A stretch of DNA of 64,000 nt from Rhodovulum adriaticum (GCF_004345735.1 NZ_SLXL01000001.1:567876-631875); one strand, 5' to 3'; positions 1 to 8,878 are shown, numbered from the stretch's first letter. Numbers and translations are program-made. The notes: generated from the letters alone by a model not told the origin.

Positions 1-657
1 AAAGGTGATCCGGGGATCGCCCGCGGCCAGATCCTGCAGCGCGGCGCGCTCGGGGCCGTCGCCGATCAGGCGCAGGCGCAGGGCCGGGTTTTCCACCTTG
101 CGGAAGGCCGCGATCAGGATGTCGAACCCCTTTTGCCGGTCGAACCGACCGATCGCGCCGATCACCTGCGGCGGGTGATAGACCGGGCGCAGCGCGGTGA
201 AAGCCCCCAGCCCGACCGCCGGCGAAATCACCGTCAGTGCATCGGCAGACACCAGCCCGCGCCGCGTCATCCAGTCGGCCTGTCCCGCGCTGACCGCCAC
301 CACGCTGTCGAACAGGGAATAGGCCGTGCGCAACAGGGTAAAGAACCGCCCCTTGCGCGGCACGTTCAGGGCGGTGAAGCCCTCTGTATAGCTGTGTTCC
401 ACATGGACCAGCGGCAGGCCCGGATGGCGGGCGCGCAGGGTCATCAGCGCCGGCAGGTTGCGCCAGTTCACCGACAGGTGGGACACGATCATGTCGGCGC
501 CCTCGCGCCGCGCGCCGATCCGGCTGCGCGATACGACCTCGACCCGGTGGCGGGCAAACCGGGCAAAGTCCGGTGCGGTTTCGATATGGGACAGCATCCG
601 CATCACGCCCCCGGCAGAGGCGTCGTCGACAAGGTGAAGGATGGTCGGCAGGGTCAT
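1..657 (-). CDS. Family 4 glycosyltransferase, 3' end cut by window edge
   Basis: A GT-B fold glycosyltransferase that would move a sugar from a nucleotide donor to a lipid-linked acceptor in the cytoplasm. 219 codons are visible; the rest of the C-terminal donor-binding domain lies outside the window. The ATG at 657 follows AAGGAG at a normal distance. Near the N-terminus a Gly-Gly-Val loop follows the first strand (LVDDASAGGV). An acceptor-side motif HVEHSYTEG comes near residue 85. The start of the second domain is visible as IGAIGRFDRQKGFD and LRLIGDGPER. It is downstream of two GT2 genes and a flippase on the same strand, so extracellular polysaccharide synthesis is the likely role. Acceptor and sugar are unknown. 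Confidence 0.85.
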   Translation of the reverse strand, partial: MTLPTILHLVDDASAGGVMRMLSHIETAPDFARFARHRVEVVSRSRIGARREGADMIVSHLSVNWRNLPALMTLRARHPGLPLVHVEHSYTEGFTALNVPRKGRFFTLLRTAYSLFDSVVAVSAGQADWMTRRGLVSADALTVISPAVGLGAFTALRPVYHPPQVIGAIGRFDRQKGFDILIAAFRKVENPALRLRLIGDGPERAALQDLAAGDPRITF

Positions 658-755
658 GTCTAGGGCTCCTTGACGGGTGGGTGTTCGATGGGCCGGCGGT
701 CCGGGTATTTACGGGGGGCGCGGCCCTGAAAGGATTAGCCGGTCCCCGTCCCGAT

Positions 756-817
756 CGCCTGCCCGCCGACGGACAGGCGCACGGCCAGGAGGGGCAGCGC
801 CCTATCCCTTGGGATAG
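756..817. repeat. 62-bp hairpin repeat, copy 1
   Basis: This segment aligns without gaps to 4033-4094 in the same orientation, with about 54 of 62 positions identical. Read on the minus strand it holds three inverted repeats in a row: CTATCCC/GGGATAG, a GGGC/GCCC stem, and a 20-bp near-palindrome starting CCTGTCCG that pairs fully if G-U is allowed. The stop codon of the glycosyltransferase at 802-1788 lies inside the first hairpin, so the repeat encodes the last residues (YPKG). It may act as a REP-like mRNA 3' structure. No T-run follows, so it is not a classical terminator. Confidence 0.7.
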
Positions 818-1788
818 GAAAGGCGCCTCTGCGTGGCGATCCGGCCCAGGCGTGCCGCGCCCGGAAGGGTCAGCGCGGCGGCGGCTGCGCAGGTGGTCAG
901 GGTCTTGGCCGGTTCCTCGGCCAGCGGACGGCGGGAGCAGGCCAGCGCGCGCAGCACCAGATCGCGGGCGCGCGGGCCGTCCCCGTCGCTGACCGCGCGG
1001 CGGGCCAGATAGCGCAACTGATAGGCGCGCGCGGCCGGGGCATGTGCCGCGAAAAACGCCGGGTTCAGCGGGGCCAGCTTTTCCACCATGCGTTCCCACG
1101 CCGCCAGCTGGCGGCCGGTATTGGCCGACAGCCCCCCGCCATTCACCCGGTAAAGCGTCAGCGCACCGGGGATGCCCTCGACCTCCCAATCGGTGGTCAG
1201 GGCCAGGCGCAGCCACATCTCGATATCCTCGGACTGGCGAAAGGTTTCGTCGAACCACCAGTCGCGCTGCGTTTCCCCGGCGGGGCGATAGGCCACCCGG
1301 TCCAGCATCGCCCGGCGCAGCACGGGGGCAGAGCCGTTACCGATGGGGTTGCGCCTGAACAGATGGGCGGCATCGACGCCGCGCAGCCGAGGGCGCTGGA
1401 ATACGCCCAGGGGGCGGCTGGCCGCGTCGATGAATTCGGACCCGGAATAGCTGATCCCGACCTCGGGTCGGGCATCCAGATGCGCGATATGGGCGGCCAG
1501 CTTGCCCGGGCGCCACAGATCGTCGCCGTCGCACAGGCCGATATAGGCGCCGCGCGCGGCCGCGATGCCGGTGTTGCGTGCCCCCGCCAGCCCGCGATTT
1601 TCCTGCGATATCAGGCGAATGCGCGGGTCGGACAGGCGCTGGACGATCTCGGCGGTGGCATCGGTGGACCCGTCATCGACTACGACGATCTCGAAATCCT
1701 GTGCGGTCTGGGCCAGCAGCGAGCTCAGCGTTTCGGGCAGCGTTTCGGCGACGTTATAGGCGGGTACGACGATCGAGGCTTTGGGCAT
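802..1788 (-). CDS. Family 2 glycosyltransferase
   Basis: GT-A fold glycosyltransferase of 328 residues, probably acting on a polysaccharide repeat unit at the cytoplasmic face of the membrane. The N-terminus reads MPKASIVVPAYN. It is followed by the nucleotide-binding VVVDDGSTD motif near residue 36 and the metal-binding variant DGDD near residue 94, then an acidic stretch around SEDIEMWLRL that fits the catalytic base region. The ATG at 1788 was chosen because AGGAGA lies just upstream and the family motif starts there; the frame stays open upstream but without family sequence. It follows a second GT2 gene at a 20-bp gap. Its last codons belong to the repeat at 756-817. Confidence 0.88.
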   Translation of the reverse strand: MPKASIVVPAYNVAETLPETLSSLLAQTAQDFEIVVVDDGSTDATAEIVQRLSDPRIRLISQENRGLAGARNTGIAAARGAYIGLCDGDDLWRPGKLAAHIAHLDARPEVGISYSGSEFIDAASRPLGVFQRPRLRGVDAAHLFRRNPIGNGSAPVLRRAMLDRVAYRPAGETQRDWWFDETFRQSEDIEMWLRLALTTDWEVEGIPGALTLYRVNGGGLSANTGRQLAAWERMVEKLAPLNPAFFAAHAPAARAYQLRYLARRAVSDGDGPRARDLVLRALACSRRPLAEEPAKTLTTCAAAAALTLPGAARLGRIATQRRLSYPKG

Positions 1789-1808
1789 CGTTTGTCTCCT
1801 GTAAGGGG

Positions 1809-2732
1809 TCAACGGGCGAACAGCGCGCCGGACAGGCGGCGCGGCAGGATCGGGGTGGCAAGTGCGGCCAGCGCGGTCAGCCCGCCCCGGCGCGGGTCGG
1901 ACAGGAAACCGGCGGGGCTGGCGCGCAGCCCGGCCAGCGTCAGCCGCAGCGCCACCAGCCGCCCGGCCTGCAGCCGCAGCGCGCGGCGCGCGAGATAGCG
2001 CAGGTGGATCGCCTCGTCCCGGCGGCGGGGCGTGAACCCTAGGCGCCCGGCGGTGGCCAGCGCGGCCTGCCGGCCCTGCGCCATGGCGCCCAGATCGGCC
2101 GACAGCCCTGCGGCGCTGGTGCGGTAATGGACCAGCACCGCGTTTATGGCAGCCACGCGATGACCACAGCCCACAAGGCGGATCAGCCATTCCAGGTCTT
2201 CGTTATGGACAAGCGTTTCTTCGAATCCCCCTGTTGCGGCAAAGACCGGGCGCCGGACGGCGATGTTCGACATGGTGCAGACCGGGTTTTCCCCCAACAG
2301 CCGGGGCACGCTGAGATCGCCCGCCGGCACCGTGGAGAAGACCGTGGCGTCCCGGGGCCGGTCGCGGAAGAACGCGATCCGCGCATAGCTGGCGGCAAGG
2401 CTGCGGTCGGCAAAGGCGTGGTTCAGCCGCGCCAACCGTTCCGGCACCCACAGGTCATCGGCATCGAGAAAGGCAACGACCGCACCGGCCGCCATGTGCA
2501 GGGCGCCGTGATTGCGTGCGGCGCTGGGCCCTTTGCCGGGGTTGGGGCACCAGCGGATGCGCGGATCGGCCTGGGCTGCGGCGCGCAGGATCGCGCGGGT
2601 GTTGTCCGTCGATCCGTCGTCGATGCAAATGGCCTCCCATTCGGGGCAGGTCTGCGCGCGCAGGCTGGCCAGCGTGTCGGGCAGCGTCGCGGCGGCGTTG
2701 TAGCAGGGGATGATGACAGAGAATTTCGGCAT
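1809..2732 (-). CDS. Family 2 glycosyltransferase
   Basis: A 307-residue GT-A glycosyltransferase, clearly related to the next gene downstream. Motifs in order are FSVIIPCYN at the start, ICIDDGSTDN near residue 34, LDADDLW near residue 88 and HNEDLEWLIRL near residue 170 (probable catalytic region). The ATG at 2732 is preceded by GGAGG. Only 3 bp separate it from the flippase gene upstream, so the two are surely cotranscribed. Sugar specificity cannot be read from the sequence. A recent duplication with the neighbouring GT2 is possible, but the two differ throughout. Confidence 0.88.
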   Translation of the reverse strand: MPKFSVIIPCYNAAATLPDTLASLRAQTCPEWEAICIDDGSTDNTRAILRAAAQADPRIRWCPNPGKGPSAARNHGALHMAAGAVVAFLDADDLWVPERLARLNHAFADRSLAASYARIAFFRDRPRDATVFSTVPAGDLSVPRLLGENPVCTMSNIAVRRPVFAATGGFEETLVHNEDLEWLIRLVGCGHRVAAINAVLVHYRTSAAGLSADLGAMAQGRQAALATAGRLGFTPRRRDEAIHLRYLARRALRLQAGRLVALRLTLAGLRASPAGFLSDPRRGGLTALAALATPILPRRLSGALFAR

Positions 2733-2735
2733 CTC

Positions 2736-3974
2736 TCAGACCTCCTTCAGGGCGGGGAAAAGGGCGCTGGCCAGGGGCCGCGCGGCCGCCCCCAGTTGCG
2801 TCACCGTGGCGACCGCCAGATAGCCCGTGGCCAGCGCCACCAGCCCGTGCGGGGCCATCAGGACGGTGTTGGCGATCAGCGCGGCGGTCATCGCAAGGGT
2901 GGCGGCGAATTCCACCTGCGGGCGGCCCTCGGCGCGCAGCCAGTTGGCCGCCGCCGACCAGATCACGCCGGGGATTGCGGCCAGGCACAGGATGGATACG
3001 ACCTCGGCGATGCCATCCCAGCCGGGGCCGAACAGGATCGGTACATACAGGGGCGCGGCCAGCGCCTGTAGCACCACCACCGGCGTGATGATCCCGACCG
3101 ACAGGATCAGGGCCCCGCGCAGCGCGGCGCCCCGGTCCGCGCTGGCGCACAGATGCGGGAACAGCACCTGCGAAAACGCCATGGCAAAGGAACTGGCCAG
3201 CCCCAGCCCGGCATTGAACGCCATGAAGTAAAGGCCCAGAACCTCGGCCCCCATCAGCGCGCCGACGACCAGCTTGTCCGCCTGGAACCGTGCGGCCTTG
3301 ACGATCTCTACCCCCAGAACCGCCCAGCCATAGCCGATGAAGGGGCGCAGCGGCGCGAAGCCAGCGGCCCGGTCGCGGCGCCAGGGGCGCAGGCGGCGCA
3401 CGGCGATCAGCCAGATCGGCGCCGACAACAGCCGCGGCAACACCAGCGCCACGGCGCCCGGCCAGATCAGAACCAGCAGCACCGACATCAGGTTGGCGCC
3501 CACGACCTGGGCACCTGCGATGGTGGCGGTCTGGCGCAGCTTGCCCTCGCGCATGGCCAGCACGACCTGAACCAGCCCTGCGGGCATGAACAGGTATTCG
3601 CAGGCCAGGATCGCGATCAGCGCGAACAGCATCACCGAGCCGCCCGTGGCATACAGCGCAGCCCCCACCCCCATCTGCAACGCGAACAACCCCAGGCACC
3701 ACGCCCAAAAGATGCGCTGTGCCGTGGCGCAGGTGGCCTCCAGATCCTCGCGGCGGGCCGCGATGATGCGTTGCACCGCACCGTTTTCGGTCAGCGCCTT
3801 CAGGATGTCAGAGGCTGCCAGCGCCGCCGCCGCCAGACCGATGGACGCCGGATCCAGCACGCGGGCCACCGCGATGACCACCAGCAGCCGCGACGCCTTG
3901 GACGCCGCCTCGGACGCGCCGTAGGCGAACAGGTTTCGAGCGAAGGGGCCGAGATTGGCCAGCGGTCTGGGCAT
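2736..3974 (-). CDS. Wzx-type oligosaccharide flippase (polysaccharide transport protein)
   Basis: A 412-residue integral membrane protein of the MOP superfamily, which flips undecaprenyl-linked oligosaccharides across the inner membrane. The chain is almost wholly hydrophobic, with about twelve membrane segments. It has the typical start NLFAYGASEAASKASRLLVVIAVARVL (read across positions 10-36) and the conserved QADKLVVGALMG and LGLYFMAFN stretches in the middle. The ATG at 3974 has GGAG eight bases upstream. It is the first gene of the minus-strand polysaccharide operon and is divergent from the export lipoprotein gene. Teichuronic-acid or succinoglycan-type exporters (TuaB/ExoT-like) are the nearest named relatives by pattern. 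Confidence 0.85.
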   Translation of the reverse strand: MPRPLANLGPFARNLFAYGASEAASKASRLLVVIAVARVLDPASIGLAAAALAASDILKALTENGAVQRIIAARREDLEATCATAQRIFWAWCLGLFALQMGVGAALYATGGSVMLFALIAILACEYLFMPAGLVQVVLAMREGKLRQTATIAGAQVVGANLMSVLLVLIWPGAVALVLPRLLSAPIWLIAVRRLRPWRRDRAAGFAPLRPFIGYGWAVLGVEIVKAARFQADKLVVGALMGAEVLGLYFMAFNAGLGLASSFAMAFSQVLFPHLCASADRGAALRGALILSVGIITPVVVLQALAAPLYVPILFGPGWDGIAEVVSILCLAAIPGVIWSAAANWLRAEGRPQVEFAATLAMTAALIANTVLMAPHGLVALATGYLAVATVTQLGAAARPLASALFPALKEV

Positions 3975-4032
3975 TGGGGGCACTCCGGGCGATTGCGCTT
4001 GCGCCAAGCAGATACGCGCAACGCCCCGGTCC

Positions 4033-4094
4033 CGCCTGCCCGCCGACGGACAGGTGCGCCACCACGAGGGGCAGGCCCCTATCCCTTCGGATAG
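4033..4094. repeat. 62-bp hairpin repeat, copy 2
   Basis: Second copy of the repeat at 756-817, same orientation, 62 bp without gaps. It lies in the 177-bp space between the divergent flippase and export lipoprotein genes. The same three inverted repeats are kept, and differences fall partly as compensated pairs (GGGCGCTGCCCC against GGGGCCTGCCCC). Its minus strand also reads YPKG and then a stop, although no gene ends here. The two copies therefore bracket the flippase-GT2-GT2 block as direct repeats. Confidence 0.7.
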
Positions 4095-4151
4095 ACGCCG
4101 CCGGTCGTCGGGATTATTGTGTTTTCCGTGATTGGCGGAAACAAGGCGCTC

Positions 4152-5372
4152 ATGCTGTCCACGACTCGCCCGGTCCTCTTTGTCGCCTCCGCTATCGCCC
4201 TGATGGCGCTTGGTGCCTGTGGCCCGTCCGGCGCCCCTGCCAATATCGAGGATCCCGATACGACGGGGGCCTATCAGGCGCAGTATCGCGCACCGGGCAC
4301 GCCGCCGGATGGACCGGCCACCCTGCACTCGGCCCGGATGAACGCAGAATCGTGCCGCCCGCCGCTTGGCGCGATGGGGGCCAAGGCGGGCGGGGTCGTT
4401 CCGCCCGAATTGCTGCAAGAGGTTCTGTCGCGCGGCGATCTGGTCGAATTGCAGGTGGAAGGCGATGAGGAATTCACCGGCAGCTATGTGGTGTCCCGCG
4501 ACGGGCACCTGAAACTGCCCTTCGTCGCACCGATCCCGGCCCAGGGCCGCACCCCCGACGATGTCGCGCGCGACATCCGCGATGCGCTGCGCAATGGCGG
4601 TTTTTTCAACGACGGGCCAAGGGTTTCCCTCCTCATCACGGATTACGCGCCGGTGCGCGTCGCGGTGACCGGCGCGGTGTTCGAACCGCGTCCGGTCGAT
4701 ATCGGCGGCGTTCCGGGCGATCAGGTCGATGGCCGCCGCCAGGCCGCGCGCGGGGCCTCGACCGAGGGGCGCAACCTGACCGTGGCCCTGCGCCAGGCCG
4801 GGGGCGTGCGGCCCGATGCCGACCTTTCGGCAGTCGAATTGCGGCGCGAGGGGCGCAGCTATCTGCTGGACCTGCGCCCGGTGATTCAGGGCCGCGGTTT
4901 TGAGGATGTCATGCTGGCCACCGGCGACGAGATTCTGGTGCCCAGCCGCGGCTGTTTTCAGGACCACCTGATGGTGCCCAGCCCGATCAGCCCGCCGGGT
5001 ATCACGCTGTTTCTGTCGAACCTGACCCAGCCCGCCACCGGCAACGCGCCGTCGGCCATTGGACGCGAGGCAAGGCAGGTGCCCTATGGCACAAGGCTGA
5101 TGCAGGGGGTGGCTAACGCCAATTGTATTGGCGGCGCGCGGGCCACCAGTGCGGACAGGTCTGCGGCGCTTTTCTCGCGTAACCCGATCACGGACGTATC
5201 AGTCGTGATCGAGCGTCGGATCGAGGAAATGCGCCAGCGCGCCGACCGTGACGATTTCGATCCCTATCTGCTGCCCGGGGATGCGTTGGCCTGCTATGAC
5301 AGCGCGGTGACGAATATCGGCGATGTCGGGCGCGTTATGGGCCTTGTCGGGGCGGGACTGTTGCTGCGTTGA
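4152..5372 (+). CDS. Polysaccharide export outer-membrane lipoprotein (Wza-like)
   Basis: A 406-residue lipoprotein of the polysaccharide biosynthesis/export family, which forms or feeds an outer-membrane channel for capsule or exopolysaccharide. The signal peptide ends in the lipobox LGAC, so Cys23 would be lipidated. The Poly_export domain covers roughly residues 95-190 (LVELQVEGDEEFTGSYVVS, then HLKLPFVAPIPAQG), followed by SLBB-like sequence. The ATG at 4152 was preferred over a GTG at 4119 because it gives a clean signal peptide and has AAGG upstream. The long C-terminal part (residues 280-400) is not typical of short Wza proteins and is unassigned. Confidence 0.85.
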   Translation: MLSTTRPVLFVASAIALMALGACGPSGAPANIEDPDTTGAYQAQYRAPGTPPDGPATLHSARMNAESCRPPLGAMGAKAGGVVPPELLQEVLSRGDLVELQVEGDEEFTGSYVVSRDGHLKLPFVAPIPAQGRTPDDVARDIRDALRNGGFFNDGPRVSLLITDYAPVRVAVTGAVFEPRPVDIGGVPGDQVDGRRQAARGASTEGRNLTVALRQAGGVRPDADLSAVELRREGRSYLLDLRPVIQGRGFEDVMLATGDEILVPSRGCFQDHLMVPSPISPPGITLFLSNLTQPATGNAPSAIGREARQVPYGTRLMQGVANANCIGGARATSADRSAALFSRNPITDVSVVIERRIEEMRQRADRDDFDPYLLPGDALACYDSAVTNIGDVGRVMGLVGAGLLLR

Positions 5373-5445
5373 GCGTTCAGTCCGCCCCGCGCCCCGATCC
5401 CCTGCGCGCTTGGCGGTTCACCAGGCGCAGCTTACACTGCGGGGC

Positions 5446-6450
5446 ATGGGATATGTGACATCGCTCTTTGCGCGCAAGGTTGTCGCCGCTGCGGGCAGTG
5501 GGGTTGATGCGGCGGCGATGCTGGCCAGCGTCGGGATCGCCCCCGACGCCCCCTTGGACCCCGGGCAGATGGTTCCGGCCGCGCGCTACTACGACATGCT
5601 TGAGAGGATCGCCGATCAGATCGACGCGACCGACCTGCCGGTGCGCACGGGCGCGTCCATGCGGCTTGACGAATACGGCGCGCTTGGGCTGGCGTTCAAG
5701 GCGGCAACGACGCTGGAGGCGTCCCATGCGCGGGTGGAACGCTATGCGCGCCTTTGGTCCAGCGTCGCGGAATACGAGCTGCGACCGGCGACCGGGGGCA
5801 CGCTTTTCATCCTGCATCGGGCGGGCGAACGGCGGCTGGGGATGCGCCTGTCGAACGAGGCGACCCTTGCCAGCGCCGTGTCCATCGCACGGCAGGTCTG
5901 CCCGGTGCCGCTTACGCCAGTGGAGGTGTTGATCCGGCATCCTGCCCCGCGCCGGGTCGCCGCGCATGAGGAGTGGTTCGGCTGCCCGGTGCGCTTTGGC
6001 GCGGATCTCGACGCGATCCTCTATGCAGACGAGATGCTGGCCCGGCCCAATATCCTCGGGGACGAGGGGATTTCGCACTACCTGACCACCCATCTCGACG
6101 CGAAACTGTCAGAGATCACCCGGGAACCCGACCTTGTCATGCAGGCGAAAGCCGCGATCGCCCAGGCCCTTAGCGAGGGGGCACCCAAGATGACCGAGAT
6201 CGCAAGCGGCCTCGGACTCAGTGCGCGGTCCTTCCACAGGCGCCTGTCCGAGCACGGAATGACCTTTCAGGGCCTGACCGAGGAAACCCGCCGCGACCTT
6301 GCCGAGGGGCTGTTGCGGGACCAGACCCATTCCCTGGCCGAAATCGCCTTCCTTACCGGTTTCTCCGAGCAAAGCGCCTTTACCCGCGCGTTCAAGCGCT
6401 GGGTCGGCACGACCCCCGCGACCTATCGCAGGGCGATCTCTCGCCACTGA
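5446..6450 (+). CDS. AraC-family transcriptional regulator
   Basis: A 334-residue DNA-binding regulator. Residues 1 to about 210 match the arabinose-binding-like effector domain of the OruR/ArgR-type subgroup, and residues 235-330 hold the two helix-turn-helix motifs (MTEIASGLGLSARSFHRRLSE and SLAEIAFLTGFSEQSAFTRAFKRW, the second being the family signature). The ATG at 5446 starts with MGYVTSLFARKVV, which is how this subgroup begins; the ribosome binding site is weak. The next two genes, on the same strand after about 100 bp, are an NmrA-like protein and a DUF4345 protein and are its likely targets. Confidence 0.88.
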   Translation: MGYVTSLFARKVVAAAGSGVDAAAMLASVGIAPDAPLDPGQMVPAARYYDMLERIADQIDATDLPVRTGASMRLDEYGALGLAFKAATTLEASHARVERYARLWSSVAEYELRPATGGTLFILHRAGERRLGMRLSNEATLASAVSIARQVCPVPLTPVEVLIRHPAPRRVAAHEEWFGCPVRFGADLDAILYADEMLARPNILGDEGISHYLTTHLDAKLSEITREPDLVMQAKAAIAQALSEGAPKMTEIASGLGLSARSFHRRLSEHGMTFQGLTEETRRDLAEGLLRDQTHSLAEIAFLTGFSEQSAFTRAFKRWVGTTPATYRRAISRH

Positions 6451-6557
6451 CGGCTGCGTTGGCGACGGCGGTCAAAAGGCTGGCGTCGTCGGTCAATACC
6501 GCACGGCACCCGTGCCGCTATCCCTTGGTGACCGATATCCACGCCAGGGAGGCCCCC

Positions 6558-7385
6558 ATGAAAGACCAACCGATCCTCATCATCGGCGCAACCGGCAAGA
6601 CCGGCCGCCGCGTCGCCACCCACCTTGAGGCACGGGGCCTGCCCGTGCGCCGCGGCTCGCGCAGCTCGGCAACCCCCTTCGACTGGGAGGCGCCAGAGAC
6701 CTGGGCCCCGGCCCTGCGCGGGGCGCGGGCGGCCTATGCCACCTACTTCCCTGATCTCGCCTTTCCCGGCGCGGTGGAAAAGCTCGAGTCGCTCTGCGAG
6801 ACGGCCCGCGATGTCGACGTCGAGCACCTTGTGCTGCTCTCTGGTCGCGGCGAACACCATGCGCGGCTGGGCGAGGAGGTGGTCCGCAATGCAGGCGTCG
6901 ACTTTACCATCGTTCGGGCCGCCTGGTTCGCGCAGAACTTTTCCGAAGGTTATCTGCGCGATCCGGTTCTGGCGGGTGTCCTTCCGATGCCCGGCGGTGA
7001 TATCGCCGAACCCATCATTGACATTGATGACATTGCCGATGTCGTCGTCGCGGCGCTGACCGAAGGGGGCCACAAAGGCGCACTCTACGAGGTGACGGGC
7101 CCGCGGCTGATGTCCTTTGCAGACATGGCGGCAGAGCTTTCGCAGGCCACCGGGCGCGAGATCCGGCATATTCCGATCAGCTTTGAGGAGTTCCACGCAA
7201 ACATCGCGCAGGTGGGCGGTGCCTTTGTCGCCGACGTTTTCACCGCCATCGCGCGCGAAACGCTGGACGGGCGAAACGCCCACACCACGGACGGCGTGAT
7301 GCGCGCACTGGGCCGCGGCCCCCGCGCCTTTGGCGACTTTGCGCAGGCTGCCGCCCGAACCGGCGCCTGGACAACCGCCGCCTGA
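6558..7385 (+). CDS. NmrA-like NAD(P)-binding protein
   Basis: A 275-residue atypical short-chain dehydrogenase/NmrA-like protein. The dinucleotide-binding loop GATGKTG is at residues 10-16, and a strand VEHLVLLSG and FTIVRAAWFAQNF follow as in the NmrA/HSCARG and azoreductase-like groups. The catalytic YxxxK pair of classical dehydrogenases is not evident, so it may be a redox sensor or a quinone/azo reductase rather than an alcohol dehydrogenase. The ATG at 6558 is preceded by AGGGAGG. It is followed after 23 bp by the DUF4345 gene and is probably controlled by the AraC regulator upstream. Confidence 0.82.
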   Translation: MKDQPILIIGATGKTGRRVATHLEARGLPVRRGSRSSATPFDWEAPETWAPALRGARAAYATYFPDLAFPGAVEKLESLCETARDVDVEHLVLLSGRGEHHARLGEEVVRNAGVDFTIVRAAWFAQNFSEGYLRDPVLAGVLPMPGGDIAEPIIDIDDIADVVVAALTEGGHKGALYEVTGPRLMSFADMAAELSQATGREIRHIPISFEEFHANIAQVGGAFVADVFTAIARETLDGRNAHTTDGVMRALGRGPRAFGDFAQAAARTGAWTTAA

Positions 7386-7408
7386 CCCCCCGATGAATGG
7401 AGCATGAC

Positions 7409-7837
7409 ATGAGACCCACCCTGCTTGAAAAGATTGCGCTCGGTCTTTCCGGCCTCACGGCGTTGACCATCGGCGCTTGCATCCTGTTGATGCCGCACAC
7501 CTTTTACGCGGGCTACGGCATCACGCTCGGCGCAAACGCTGATCTGCTCAGCGAATTGCGGGCACCCGGTGCCGGTCTTGTGGGGTTCGGCCTTTTGATG
7601 CTGTTCGGGGTCTGGCGGCATGCGATCCTGCCGATTGGCATGGCGGCGGCTCTGACGGTCTTTATCTCTTTCCCGGTCGGGCGGCTGGTTGGGCTTGCGG
7701 TGGACGGGATGCCGTCCGCCAGCGTCATCGGCGCCCTTGTCGTTGAACTGCTTATCGCTGCGCTCTGTCTTGTGGCCTTTCGCCGGCGCCTTTGGCAGCT
7801 GGCGCACGGCATGTCGGCGGCGCAGCTGGTGCGTTGA
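7409..7837 (+). CDS. DUF4345 family small membrane protein
   Basis: A 142-residue hydrophobic protein with four predicted membrane helices: LSGLTALTIGACILLMP, GAGLVGFGLLMLFGVW, ILPIGMAAALTVFISF and VIGALVVELLIAALCLV. The pattern and length match DUF4345. The function of the family is unknown. The ATG at 7409 was chosen because GGAG sits 7 bp upstream; an ATG at 7397 would add four residues. It is probably cotranscribed with the NmrA-like gene. Confidence 0.75.
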   Translation: MRPTLLEKIALGLSGLTALTIGACILLMPHTFYAGYGITLGANADLLSELRAPGAGLVGFGLLMLFGVWRHAILPIGMAAALTVFISFPVGRLVGLAVDGMPSASVIGALVVELLIAALCLVAFRRRLWQLAHGMSAAQLVR

Positions 7838-7918
7838 ACCAGCCGCGGTGGCATGATCGTGCCCGACCCAAAACACCCATGGACGCCGTCGGCAATGAAG
7901 AGAGAGGCCAGTAAACGC

Positions 7919-8428
7919 ATGAGTGAACCGCATTTCCGCCGGGCAACCGCAGCCGACCTGGAGGCGATTGTCGCGCTACTGGCCGATGACGTGCTTGGTG
8001 CGTCGCGGGAAAACGCTTTGCCAGCCGCTGACGCGTGCTACCGGGCCGCATTTGCCGAGATCGACGCCGACCCGAACCAGTTTCTTTGTGTGGTCGAGGA
8101 TGCGCAGCGGATCGTCGGAACCCTGCAACTCACTTTTATTCCCGGTCTCTCTCGCAATGGCACCAAGCGTGGACAGATCGAGGCAGTGCGGATCGCGCGC
8201 GATCGTCGGGGCGGCAAGCTTGGCGAGGCGATGCTTGCGTGGGCGATCAGCGAATGCCGGGCGCATGGGTGTTCGTTGGTTCAGCTCACCACGGACAAGG
8301 CCCGGCCAGATGCCCACCGCTTCTATGACCGGCTGGGTTTTGAACCGACCCATATCGGATACAAGCTAAATACCCGGGCTTATGTATCAAGCGCACCATC
8401 ACGAACGCGCACAAAATCAGCCTGTTAG
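7919..8428 (+). CDS. GNAT family N-acetyltransferase
   Basis: A 169-residue acetyltransferase of the GCN5-related family, which moves an acetyl group from acetyl-CoA to an amine. The N-terminus MSEPHFRRATAADLEAIVALL is typical. The acetyl-CoA loop is VRIARDRRGGKLGEAML near residues 97-113, and the C-terminal part has the usual AHRFYDRLGFEPTHIGYK ending. ATG 7919 gives the standard start; an in-frame ATG at 7898 is possible. The substrate is unknown. Only 14 bp separate it from the next gene, where base composition begins to drop. Confidence 0.85.
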   Translation: MSEPHFRRATAADLEAIVALLADDVLGASRENALPAADACYRAAFAEIDADPNQFLCVVEDAQRIVGTLQLTFIPGLSRNGTKRGQIEAVRIARDRRGGKLGEAMLAWAISECRAHGCSLVQLTTDKARPDAHRFYDRLGFEPTHIGYKLNTRAYVSSAPSRTRTKSAC

Positions 8429-8442
8429 GCTATCCTGCGCAC

Positions 8443-8814
8443 ATGACGCGATATTATTACAGGCCCTGGAAAGACGAAAGCCTCGTGTCCGGCCTGCACT
8501 TCTTACGGTGCCGCCTTATACGAGAGGGCTTGCCGGGGGTCGAACATGCAGACGCATTGCTCAGGGGGCTTGGCGTTGACCCTGAAACGCTTCCCACGCC
8601 TCAGAAAGTACCCAAATCCTACAAGCGTGGTGAGCTGCAGCGGGCTATACTTGAGGCTCTACGCAACGGGCCTTTGACAGGCCTGGAGATTACCAAGAGG
8701 GTTAGCGGCGACTTGCCTTACAAGGCCGCTTACAAGCGGACCTATATCGCCCTGAACCGCATGAAGAAGGCGGGCACGGTAAAGCATGAAGGGCGGTTGT
8801 GGCTGGCCCCGTAG
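8443..8814 (+). CDS. Hypothetical protein with a winged-helix-like C-terminus
   Basis: 123 residues, not recognised. The C-terminal 60 residues read like a winged helix: a first helix GELQRAILEALRNG, a second GLEITKRVSG, a third YKAAYKRTYIALNRMKKAG and a wing TVKHEGRLWLAP. The N-terminus (TRYYYRPWKDESLVSGLHFLR) is basic and aromatic. It may be a small DNA-binding protein. It opens the less GC-rich island that runs to about 11850. Confidence 0.55.
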   Translation: MTRYYYRPWKDESLVSGLHFLRCRLIREGLPGVEHADALLRGLGVDPETLPTPQKVPKSYKRGELQRAILEALRNGPLTGLEITKRVSGDLPYKAAYKRTYIALNRMKKAGTVKHEGRLWLAP

Positions 8815-8878
8815 CGCCGAATTTTTGCCGAACTTTTTGTTATTGCTACCTTATCGGTTTGGCATCAGAGAAGTGCAC

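Noticed and set aside
133-663. Long plus-strand frame of 176 codons at the window start
   Set aside because: It is the antisense of the GT4 gene on the minus strand, which has a ribosome site and family motifs; the plus frame has no protein-like pattern.
3975-4967. Minus-strand extension of the flippase frame to 4967
   Set aside because: The extension runs antisense through the export lipoprotein gene and the repeat; the flippase family begins at the ATG at 3974.
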